Part shown: in pieces, positions 23,112 through 29,504 of the stretch
Layout of the letters: each line of letters begins with the position of its first letter
Position numbering within the stretch: the first letter of the stretch is position 1
Notes under the pieces: generated by a model
What the model saw: only the letters and a program-made list of their open reading frames with translations
What the model was told of the DNA's origin: nothing
Database searches by the model: none
Program-made: the position numbers and the translations under genes
DNA from: UBA9988 sp964574105
GTDB taxonomy: Bacteria > Patescibacteriota > Minisyncoccia > Phycocordibacterales > UBA9988
Assembly: GCA_964574105.1 (NCBI GenBank)
Contig: CAZNKH010000006.1
Location: 1-30,629 of the forward strand
DNA: 30,629 bases
Direction: 5' to 3'

Positions 23112-24311
23112 CTAAAGCCCTTTCCGCTCTTCAACAAAGGTGAATGCCTTACCCGCCTTACCTGCGCGCCCGGTACGGCCAATACGGTGAATGTAGTCCT
23201 CGTAAGTAGCGGGGAGCTCGTAGTTAATCACATGGCTCACATTGGGAATGTCGAGTCCGCGCGCCGCAACATCTGTTGCAACCAAGATATGGCTCTGATT
23301 GTTCTTAAACTGTGCGAGCGCGCGCTGACGCTGGCTGTGATTCTTGTTCCCATGTATAGACTCGGCTTTAAAGCCCCGTGCCGCAAGAATAGAAGAGAGT
23401 TTTTCTACTCCGTACTTAGTCCGTCCAAAGATGAGCACCTTACTGCACTCCGGTTTAAGAAGGAGATCATGCAAGAGCTCAATCTTCGTGTCAGCTCTCA
23501 CATACACGACATCTTGATCTACTGCGCGTGCGGTGTCGCTCGTCTTTATTGAGATACTCACCGGATCGTGCAAAAATTCGTTAATAATATTTTTAATATC
23601 GTGTGAAAGTGTTGCAGAGAAGAAAAGTGTCTGACGCTCTCGTGGCAGAGTACCGAGGAGAAGGCGCATATCGTTAATGAAGCCCATATCAAGCATTCGG
23701 TCTGCCTCGTCTAAGACTACATTTGCCACATCATCAAGACGAAGTACCCGACGCTCTAAAAGATCCTTGAGTCGCCCTGGAGTACCAATTACCACATTGT
23801 ATGTACGGCGAAGATCATTGATCTGACGGAATATGGGCATACCACCGACCGCACACACAGAAAAGATTGAGAGTCCAAAAGCAAACTTGCGGAATTCTTG
23901 ATCAATTTGTATAGCAAGCTCACGCGTGGGTGCCATAATGAGCACCTGTTCTCGCCTATCTTTCAAAATTTTATCAATGAGTGGGAGTAAGAAGGCAGCG
24001 GTCTTCCCTGTACCAGTATTGGCAATACCCACCAAGTCACGGCCTGTGAGAAGCTGAGGAATTACCTCGTCTTGAATTGGCGTTGGTGTCGTGTAGCCCG
24101 CCATGGCAACATTCTTTTTAATTCGCTCATCAATGGCAAAGTCGGAGAAGGAATGTTGTGCCACAAAGAGAGTCTCCTCGGTAATAGGTGCCGCTCGATT
24201 GATGAATTTAGAGACATCACAAAACTGTCCTCGCATGGGACGAGCTCGATGTCTCATATGTGGGCGCGCTGTGTAGCGCTGACCTCTCTGGCCACGGTGT
24301 CGTTGATACAT
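23112..24311 (-). CDS. DEAD-box ATP-dependent RNA helicase
   Basis: A 399-residue RhlE/CsdA-type RNA helicase that remodels structured RNA and often assists ribosome assembly. All core motifs are visible: Q motif (TTPTPIQDEVI), ANTGTGKT (97-104), PTRELA, TPGR, VLDEADRMLDMGF, FSAT, LIFGRTK, TDVAARGLDI and HRIGRTGRAGK. The first 30 residues are rich in Arg, Gly and His (QRHRGQRGQR), an unusual N-terminal RG tail, and the usual C-terminal tail is missing. The start ATG and a short-spaced GAGG lie within a strong leader hairpin (24310-24357). A consensus promoter lies upstream. Regulation by temperature or by the helicase itself is an inference. Confidence 0.93.
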   Translation of the reverse strand: MYQRHRGQRGQRYTARPHMRHRARPMRGQFCDVSKFINRAAPITEETLFVAQHSFSDFAIDERIKKNVAMAGYTTPTPIQDEVIPQLLTGRDLVGIANTGTGKTAAFLLPLIDKILKDRREQVLIMAPTRELAIQIDQEFRKFAFGLSIFSVCAVGGMPIFRQINDLRRTYNVVIGTPGRLKDLLERRVLRLDDVANVVLDEADRMLDMGFINDMRLLLGTLPRERQTLFFSATLSHDIKNIINEFLHDPVSISIKTSDTARAVDQDVVYVRADTKIELLHDLLLKPECSKVLIFGRTKYGVEKLSSILAARGFKAESIHGNKNHSQRQRALAQFKNNQSHILVATDVAARGLDIPNVSHVINYELPATYEDYIHRIGRTGRAGKAGKAFTFVEERKGL

Positions 24312-24357
24312 ATACCTCTTCTAGCTAGATCTCGTAGGTCCCAAGAAGAAGGTATAT
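24310..24357 (-). promoter_or_regulatory. Leader hairpin hiding the ribosome binding site and start of the DEAD-box gene
   Basis: The arm at 24310-24322 pairs with 24344-24357: thirteen base pairs with one bulged base and a 21-base loop. The start-proximal arm (AGAAGAGGTATAT in the RNA sense) contains the GAGG and two bases of the ATG. The arrangement resembles RNA thermometers or autoregulated leaders. Confidence 0.6.
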
Positions 24358-24386
24358 GGCGACGGAGATATAACTAACAGGATGTA

Positions 24387-24415
24387 AGTATAGTATAGAG
24401 AATAAGTCTTGTCAA
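24387..24415 (-). promoter_or_regulatory. Consensus promoter of the DEAD-box helicase gene
   Basis: Minus strand perfect TTGACA (24410-24415), 17-base spacer, TATACT (24387-24392). Predicted start near 24380, giving a leader of about 69 bases, long for this compact genome. Confidence 0.85.
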
Positions 24416-24466
24416 TGAATATGGACAATAGTATGCTTACAGCTCGGCAAAAATAGTGAGGCGCTC

Positions 24467-25486
24467 TTACACCCACTCTACACGAGGAATGAAGCCGAGG
24501 TGGCGGAGATAGAACCACACCGCGATTACAAACAGTACAACAATGATAATCGGAGAGATGGGTGAGAAAATGCTTATAAACTCCCAGAGACTCACCCAGC
24601 GTACATATACGGAACCGTTGACTGTCTCAATATTGTCAGTAAACTGCTGATCCTTTTGAGTGACCGTTGTTAAACTAGCATTATAGTTTGCAATCTGTGC
24701 ATTCAAATTTTGTTTCTTAGATGCGTAATTATTGTTCTCTGCGCTTAAGCGCTCTCGCTCCCCTGCGTCCTCACTCACGAGTGTTGCCTCTTGATCTCTG
24801 AGAGAGGCGATGGCTTGTGTGTTGGTAGTATTGACAATTTGCGTTCTCACCGCCGTAAGTTCAGTACTGATTCTCGTGAGCTCACGCTGGATTGCATCCA
24901 CTGTTTGTGTGTGTGCAGTGACCAGCGCTGTTCTCTGCTGGGTAAGTTTATCGAGCGAGCCTACAATATTGCTTGTCCGCTTCTCAATATCTTGCTTTTG
25001 GCCCAGTAAGTTTTGTGACGAGATACTCTCCACATAGAGCTTTTTATGAGTAAGTGCCTCTACCTCTGTTCGAAATGCTTCAAACTTACTCTTTGCCACC
25101 ACAAAGCCGATGCGGCCACTCTTCTCTGAGCTGTAGAGATCGTCAATGCGACCATCAGCACCCTTAATGATGTTTTTAACATCGGTGACTACCTTAGGTA
25201 CATTCCGCGTCTAGATAGTTGCAGAGTAGTTCATCTTCAAAAACTCTCTTGTGTCAGTGATTGAAGGATCATCTTGATATTGTGGGTAGTAGCCGGGATA
25301 CAACCTTGTTGCGCTTTCACCCTTCATAGACAGAGTTGGTGCAGAGGCCTCGGTACCCATGAGATATGTTGTAGTCATCTTTACCTGTTCACCCATAAAC
25401 CACGCGAGTGCGATAAGTAGTAACACAACAACCATCACAAACCTGATGCGTGATACTCGTATGATCCTCCGTTGATGCTGTTTCAT
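24467..25486 (-). pseudogene. DUF4349 membrane protein interrupted by one in-frame TAG
   Basis: Two frames, 25211-25486 (91 codons) and the stretch to 24467, are in the same phase and separated only by TAG at 25211-25213. Read through, they give one DUF4349-type protein: an N-terminal membrane helix (about 15-31), the domain start EFLKMNYSATI[stop]TRNVPKVV, then GRIDDLYSSEKSGRIGFVV and FEAFRTEVEALTHK, a long coiled coil (about residues 150-285 of the joined product), and a WVSLWEFISIF motif plus C-terminal membrane helix (IIIVVLFVIAVWFYL). The 36 codons after the TAG have no start codon before GTG 25102 yet continue the family pattern. A CAG-to-TAG change is the simplest origin. The family's function is unknown. 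Confidence 0.8.
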
Positions 25487-25493
25487 ATAACTG

Positions 25494-25622
25494 TTAGGAA
25501 TGACGCTTTTTATGCTTGAGTGCCCTCTGCGCCAGCATCTCGCGCTTGATGGCGAGGCGCTTCTTAGTCTTCTTAGACCGAGACTGTCTCCTCTTATTTA
25601 TGCCGGTTGCTCTTTTTGCCAT
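25494..25622 (-). CDS. 42-residue highly basic protein
   Basis: ATG 25622 to TAA 25494. The product starts MAKRATGINKRRQSRSKK and ends LKHKKRHS; about 18 of 42 residues are Lys or Arg. Such composition and size are typical of small ribosomal proteins (for example the Thx/bS22 type) or nucleic-acid-binding peptides, but no family can be assigned. TATACT (25630-25635) ends seven bases before the ATG, so the mRNA is probably leaderless. No good -35 exists at the expected distance. The inserted repeat begins 47 bases upstream of the -10. Confidence 0.65.
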   Translation of the reverse strand: MAKRATGINKRRQSRSKKTKKRLAIKREMLAQRALKHKKRHS

Positions 25623-25629
25623 AATCTCT

Positions 25630-25635
25630 AGTATA
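25630..25635 (-). promoter_or_regulatory. -10 element of the basic-protein gene
   Basis: TATACT on the minus strand, seven bases before the ATG. The sequence 17 bases upstream (ATCCAG) does not resemble a -35. Confidence 0.45.
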
Positions 25636-25681
25636 CATTACTTTTTTTAAATCTGGATACCAACTCCGATGATAAATCAGC

Positions 25682-25893
25682 TTGGCTCCCGAATTAAAAC
25701 CTTCACAAACTTTTGAAATCACTTTGCCAAATCTGATACACAAATCCAAAAAGCGAAATCTGAAATGATGCGCCCCGCCACTATTTTTCTGGGGCAAAGG
25801 AGGCGGGGCGACGGACTCGCCCGCGCGGAGGAGGGGTCTGGGGAGGAATCCGCGCGGGCTTCGGCTTTCTTTTTTGAAAAAATTGGCGGCTAC
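25682..25893. repeat. Left 212-bp perfect inverted repeat of the restriction-modification island
   Basis: Base for base the reverse complement of 29511-29722, outer end TTGGCTCCCGAATT, inner end GGCGGCTAC. It is GC-rich and contains two nested hairpins: GCCCCGCC/GGCGGGGC and GCCCGCGCGGA/TCCGCGCGGGC around a purine-rich loop. Its inner end supplies the TAG stop of the AlbA_2 gene (25890-25892). No direct target duplication is evident outside the two copies. Confidence 0.97.
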
Positions 25894-26933
25894 TTTTTCT
25901 TTGTATAGTGTTTATCAAATTTCTTATAAATTGCTGGACTAAAAAAATCCTTTCTTGTTCCTTCTATATTGTTTGGGTCAAGATATCTTGTTCTGCACAA
26001 CTTTTTATCCTTCATAAATTCTTTACGCAATTTATGATATTTAGGATTTCTTTTAAAATCTGAATATCTAGCAAGTAATCCATTAGTAAGTGTTCTATAA
26101 TCAAGAGGATATTTTTTCCTTAATATCTCTTCCTCTTCTAATCTAACAGCGGGAGCATTTGGATCATCCGTAATCTGTACGCCAGCATCATTAACAGATT
26201 TTTTACCACCTTTACCAACAATTACAGAAACTGGCTTAACATCGCCCACAAGTTTTAATACCGGTTTACCACTTTCTTTGAAATTTCCCTCTTTAATAAA
26301 TTTTAACTTTGGCACCAATTTCCTATCTATAACCAAAGTTCCCCCGCTTCCTTTTATTTCACCGCCCACCATATCAAGAATTGCTGTATTTGTTGGTCCA
26401 ATTTTCGATATTTTTTCCAAATGCTCCATCCAACTTTTTCTTTCTTCTGTTTTTATTTCGTCAAGTAGTGTTTTAAGTTCAGGATATTTGATTCTTTCGC
26501 TTCTTGCGTTATAGCGATAAAAAATATCGGATTCTTTCAAATCACCATCGTTTTTAGAACAAACTACTGGTTTATGTTTTGCTTGATGTGTATACAAGAC
26601 ACCAATATTTTTTGAGCGTACTTTTATAACAAATTTATCAAATATAATCTCAGGAGAAAAGACTTCATTGAGATATGCAGTGATTTTCGCTTCGTCGGTA
26701 CTTTCAAAATTATTGCTTTGTAATCCAACTGATTCGCGGGGTTTATCCTTTATTCCAAAAACAATATAACCGCCTTTGTTATTCGCAAAAGCAACCATGC
26801 TCTTAGCATATTTATCTTTAGATAACCAGTTAAATTGCTCTTTAAACTCAAGCCAACCGCTTTCTCTAGAAATTATTTTGTTTGAGCTGGAAGATTGAAA
26901 AACGAATATTTTTTTGTAATCTTGAGAATTCAT
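25890..26933 (-). CDS. AlbA_2 (Schlafen-type) domain protein with C-terminal helical domain
   Basis: A 347-residue protein. Residues about 24-150 form an AlbA_2 domain (ESGWLEFKEQ at 24-33; AFANNKGGYIVFGI at 48-61), a putative nucleic-acid or nucleotide-binding fold found in Schlafen-like proteins and many phage-defence loci. The C-terminal third (YPLDYRTLTNGLLARYSDF and following) resembles a helical or winged-helix region often attached to AlbA_2 in defence genes. I chose ATG 26933 because the longer frame would begin with a TTG that is the -35 box of its own promoter. It is divergent from the LexA-methyltransferase gene and AT-rich like it. Role inferred: accessory regulator or effector of the restriction island. 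Confidence 0.75.
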   Translation of the reverse strand: MNSQDYKKIFVFQSSSSNKIISRESGWLEFKEQFNWLSKDKYAKSMVAFANNKGGYIVFGIKDKPRESVGLQSNNFESTDEAKITAYLNEVFSPEIIFDKFVIKVRSKNIGVLYTHQAKHKPVVCSKNDGDLKESDIFYRYNARSERIKYPELKTLLDEIKTEERKSWMEHLEKISKIGPTNTAILDMVGGEIKGSGGTLVIDRKLVPKLKFIKEGNFKESGKPVLKLVGDVKPVSVIVGKGGKKSVNDAGVQITDDPNAPAVRLEEEEILRKKYPLDYRTLTNGLLARYSDFKRNPKYHKLRKEFMKDKKLCRTRYLDPNNIEGTRKDFFSPAIYKKFDKHYTKKK

Positions 26934-26954
26934 ATAGCTGGGGATAACTCGACT

Positions 26955-26983
26955 TTGATTTTCTACTTTTGTTCTATTATAAT
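26955..26983 (+). promoter_or_regulatory. Promoter of the LexA-methyltransferase gene
   Basis: Plus strand TTGATT (26955-26960), 17-base spacer, perfect TATAAT (26978-26983). The leader is about 23 bases without a clear Shine-Dalgarno. The -10 overlaps the -10 of the opposite promoter, and a TCGA lies at 26949-26952 next to the -35. Confidence 0.72.
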
Positions 26984-27005
26984 TGAGGTATGGTAAATAA
27001 GTCAA
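26976..27005 (-). promoter_or_regulatory. Promoter of the AlbA_2 gene
   Basis: Minus strand TTGACT (27000-27005), 18-base spacer, perfect TATAAT (26976-26981). The two -10 boxes share the palindromic TTATAA core, so polymerase can occupy only one direction at a time. Confidence 0.75.
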
Positions 27006-27012
27006 CCTTACT

Positions 27013-28536
27013 ATGTTAACAAAACGCCAAAAAGAAGTCCTCGACTTTGTAGAAAGCTACTCACACAAGAAAGGGTATGCCCCTTCTTTTGAAGAAATCA
27101 GAAAGCGACTCAAGCTCGCTTCTGTTTCAACTGTTCATTTTCATATTTCAAAACTCAAAGAGGGTGGCTATTTAGGAAAAACAGAAAATAAAGCTCGTGC
27201 TATTAGTGTCGCGTCTAAAGAACCGATGGTAAAAATTCCTCTTCTGGGAATAATAGCCGCCGGGGAACCAATAGAAGCAATTCGTCAAAATGAATTTATT
27301 GCTTTCCCCAAAACAAAACTGCCTAGCAGTGGAAATCTTTATGCCTTGCGTGTAGTGGGTAGTAGTATGATTGATGAAAATATAAAAGATGGAGATGTTG
27401 TTTTGGTAAAACAGCAAGATGTTGCGGAAAATGGTGAGCGAGTTGTTGCCCTGATAGATAATCACGAAGCAACACTAAAGAAATTTTATAAAGAGCGGGG
27501 GTATATCCGATTACAACCTGCAAATAAAACTTTTGAACCGATTATTATAAGAAAAGATCGAGATATTAAAATTCAAGGAGTTGTTATTGATGTTATAAAA
27601 AATGAAGAAGAATTACAGGCAGAGGAGATAACTATAACCAAAGAAATAAAAAAAGAGAAAAAATTACCTCTTAACCAAATAATTTTAGGCGATGCAATTC
27701 AAGAACTAAGAAAACTTCCTGACGAAAGCTGTGATGTTGTCATAATTGATCCTCCTTATAATATCGGTAAAGATTTTGGAAATGATAGCGACAAAAGAGA
27801 ACTTGGAGAATATGTGGAATGGTGTAAAAGTTGGATAAATGACAGCATAAGAACCCTAAAACCTAACGGAACAATGTTTATTTATGGTTTTAGTGAAATT
27901 TTGGCATATCTATCTGTTGAAATTCCCATACAAAAAAGATGGCTTATTTGGCACTACACAAATAAAAATGTTGCCTCGCTTAATTTTTGGCAGAGAAGTC
28001 ATGAAGCAATCATTTGCGCTTGGAAAGAAAAGCCAGTTTTCAATAGAGATGATGTTAGAGAACCATATACCGAAGGATTTTTGAACGGAGCGGCTGGAAA
28101 GGTAAGAAAAGGGACTTTAGGGAGATTCAGTAGCAGTGGTCTAGAAACTGTTTATAAAGCTCACGAAGGAGGAGCATTGCCGAGAGATGTTATAAAAATC
28201 CCTGCCCTTGCCGGTGGAGCTGGAATGAATGAAAGATGGTTTTTGTGTAAAACTTGCGACTCTGTGTGCGAACCGCGACAACTAAAAAATCACGAAGGAC
28301 ACGAAATAATGAAGCATCCGACACAAAAACCATTTGAGTTATCTAAAAAATTGATAAAATCTGCTATGCCGAAAAAGGATGGCGTTGTATTGGTGCCTTT
28401 TGTCGGCACTGGTTCAGAATGTGCGGCGGCTAAAGAATTGGGTCAGTCGTATATTGGCTTTGAGATTAACCCCGACTATGTAAGGCTAGCGGAAAAAATG
28501 GTTAACGATAAAAAATCTGTTGCCAAACTATTTTAG
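27013..28536 (+). CDS. Fusion of a complete LexA repressor with a beta-class DNA adenine methyltransferase
   Basis: One uninterrupted 507-residue frame. Residues 1-65 form the LexA winged helix (LTKRQKEVLDFV, then YAPSFEEIRKRL). Residues 75-198 form the S24 peptidase: cleavage site A83-G84 in LGIIAAGEPIEA, Ser118 in VVGSSMIDENI and Lys156 in EATLKKFY, matching E. coli LexA A84-G85, S119 and K156. After a charged linker (about 199-225), residues 226-507 form a DNA methyltransferase with DPPYN (246-250), HPTQKP (435-440) and FVGTG (463-467); motif IV before motif I is the beta-class order, and DPPY suggests N6-adenine. A C412/C415/C419 plus His cluster may bind zinc. It ends convergently with the endonuclease gene (9-base overlap). 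Inferred: self-repressing methyltransferase, relieved by RecA-stimulated cleavage. Confidence 0.93.
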   Translation: MLTKRQKEVLDFVESYSHKKGYAPSFEEIRKRLKLASVSTVHFHISKLKEGGYLGKTENKARAISVASKEPMVKIPLLGIIAAGEPIEAIRQNEFIAFPKTKLPSSGNLYALRVVGSSMIDENIKDGDVVLVKQQDVAENGERVVALIDNHEATLKKFYKERGYIRLQPANKTFEPIIIRKDRDIKIQGVVIDVIKNEEELQAEEITITKEIKKEKKLPLNQIILGDAIQELRKLPDESCDVVIIDPPYNIGKDFGNDSDKRELGEYVEWCKSWINDSIRTLKPNGTMFIYGFSEILAYLSVEIPIQKRWLIWHYTNKNVASLNFWQRSHEAIICAWKEKPVFNRDDVREPYTEGFLNGAAGKVRKGTLGRFSSSGLETVYKAHEGGALPRDVIKIPALAGGAGMNERWFLCKTCDSVCEPRQLKNHEGHEIMKHPTQKPFELSKKLIKSAMPKKDGVVLVPFVGTGSECAAAKELGQSYIGFEINPDYVRLAEKMVNDKKSVAKLF

Positions 28537-29223
28537 AGTTTCATCTATCTCTTTTTTCTTTTGCTCAAAAGGATACGGGGTAAAAACTACAAAACCATTC
28601 GGAAACCTTTTCAATTCTTTATTTGCCATAAACCTTGCGTATGGTAATTTGTCTGTGCCATCTTTTTTCTTTGGGTTTTCAAAATAATCACCGCTTGGAA
28701 CTTCATAGTTAATATCAATAAATTGTCCATCAATTTTGTTTTTTACTCCGCCCTTACCACGCCTTACTTCTCCGCTAAATGATTTCTTTTTAACTTGGTA
28801 ATTCAAAATCTTTCCTCTGTATTTAACTTGAAAATCAGCTCCTTGATGGTCAAGCTCACCCGACATCGCAACTGTGCCTTCGCCAAAAACCGACTCAGCT
28901 ACATAGCCAGCATGAATTTGAGTAATAATACTCGCCCAAGTACGATAAATTCTTGCAGGGAGTCCTCTATAAAAACAATCCTTACACATTGTTGTTCTTT
29001 GTCTGAAGGATTCAATTTCTGTTTTCAGTGAATTTAAGTACTCTTTATAAAAATCTTCAAAAGATAAAAATTTCTTTTGATCCCAATATACTTTGTAAAG
29101 CATATTGATTGCCTGCACATCTTTAGGCATATCCATTTCTACAATTTTAATAGCCCTATATTGATCGCGATAGGATTTAAGGTCAACTGATTGTAAAAAT
29201 TTATCGAATTTTTGTACTAGCAT
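28528..29223 (-). CDS. TaqI-family type II restriction endonuclease
   Basis: A 231-residue protein resembling R.TaqI along its length as I recall that enzyme: FDKFLQSVDLKSYRDQYR and IKIVEMDMPKD near the N terminus, RIYRTWASIITQIHAGYV (91-108), the catalytic region GELDHQGAD (122-130) and YQVKKKS (142-148), and PNGFVVF near the end. D130 and K145 (GAD...QVK) match the metal-binding PD-(D/E)xK residues of TaqI (GID...QVK). TaqI cuts TCGA, so this enzyme probably does too. Its ATG follows the XRE gene by three bases, so they form one operon. Its end overlaps the methyltransferase end. Confidence 0.85.
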   Translation of the reverse strand: MLVQKFDKFLQSVDLKSYRDQYRAIKIVEMDMPKDVQAINMLYKVYWDQKKFLSFEDFYKEYLNSLKTEIESFRQRTTMCKDCFYRGLPARIYRTWASIITQIHAGYVAESVFGEGTVAMSGELDHQGADFQVKYRGKILNYQVKKKSFSGEVRRGKGGVKNKIDGQFIDINYEVPSGDYFENPKKKDGTDKLPYARFMANKELKRFPNGFVVFTPYPFEQKKKEIDETLK

Positions 29224-29226
29224 AAA

Positions 29227-29445
29227 TTATAAGAAATATGAGGAAGGCTTTTTATATATCTGTGCAAATTTTTTCATTTCTGCGACATCAAGCCTTCTCT
29301 CGCCAGACTCAATTTTTGAAATATAAGACTGCGGTTTACCAAGTTTGTCAGCAACATCTTGCTGTGATAGTCCAGCCTCAATACGCGCCGTTTTCAGGCG
29401 TTCTATGATGTCTTTATAGTCTTTTGAGTAAACCGACTTGCTCAT
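29227..29445 (-). CDS. XRE-family HTH regulator, probable controller (C) protein
   Basis: A 72-residue single-domain Cro/C1-type regulator: RLKTARIEAGLSQQDVADKL, then PQSYISKIESGERRLDV and AQIYKKPSSYFL. Size and position, directly before the endonuclease with a three-base gap, match C proteins of restriction-modification systems, which delay endonuclease synthesis until methylation is complete. An 8-bp inverted repeat with a 19-base spacer (29461-29495) covers its promoter and is the likely binding site. No clear Shine-Dalgarno is present; the predicted leader is only a few bases long. Confidence 0.88.
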   Translation of the reverse strand: MSKSVYSKDYKDIIERLKTARIEAGLSQQDVADKLGKPQSYISKIESGERRLDVAEMKKFAQIYKKPSSYFL

Positions 29446-29455
29446 ATATGTTTCT

Positions 29456-29485
29456 ATGATATATCCTATTGCAGAATAATCCCAA
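29456..29485 (-). promoter_or_regulatory. Probable promoter of the controller-endonuclease operon
   Basis: Minus strand TTGGGA (29480-29485), then TATCAT (29456-29461, 18-base spacer) or TATATC (29458-29463, 16-base spacer). It lies inside the inverted repeat described at 29461-29495. Confidence 0.5.
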
Positions 29486-29495
29486 ATTAGGATAT
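29461..29495. promoter_or_regulatory. Inverted-repeat operator candidate between controller gene and rightward promoter
   Basis: ATATCCTA (29461-29468) and TAGGATAT (29488-29495), perfect eight-base arms 27 bases centre to centre. One arm overlaps the leftward -10, the other the rightward TATAAT (29493-29498), so a bound dimer pair could control both directions. Confidence 0.55.
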
Positions 29496-29498
29496 AAT
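29469..29498 (+). promoter_or_regulatory. Rightward promoter leading into the right repeat and the recombinase gene
   Basis: Plus strand TTGCAG (29469-29474), 18-base spacer, perfect TATAAT (29493-29498), then GTATTC and ATG at 29505, again the six-base leaderless layout. Confidence 0.55.
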
Positions 29499-29504
29499 GT
29501 ATTC

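Noticed and set aside
25211..25213. Genome-wide reassignment of TAG to an amino acid
   Set aside because: proS, the AlbA_2 gene, fmt and the micro-ORF end in TAG at sensible positions, so TAG works as a stop.
25594..25797. Leftward ORF inside the left inverted repeat
   Set aside because: It is the repeat-internal frame continued into the basic-protein promoter region, with no start signal or family resemblance at this location.
26934..27005. Extra 24-codon N-terminal extension of the AlbA_2 protein from a TTG at 27005
   Set aside because: The TTG is part of the TTGACT -35 box, and the predicted transcript starts at about 26969, downstream of it.
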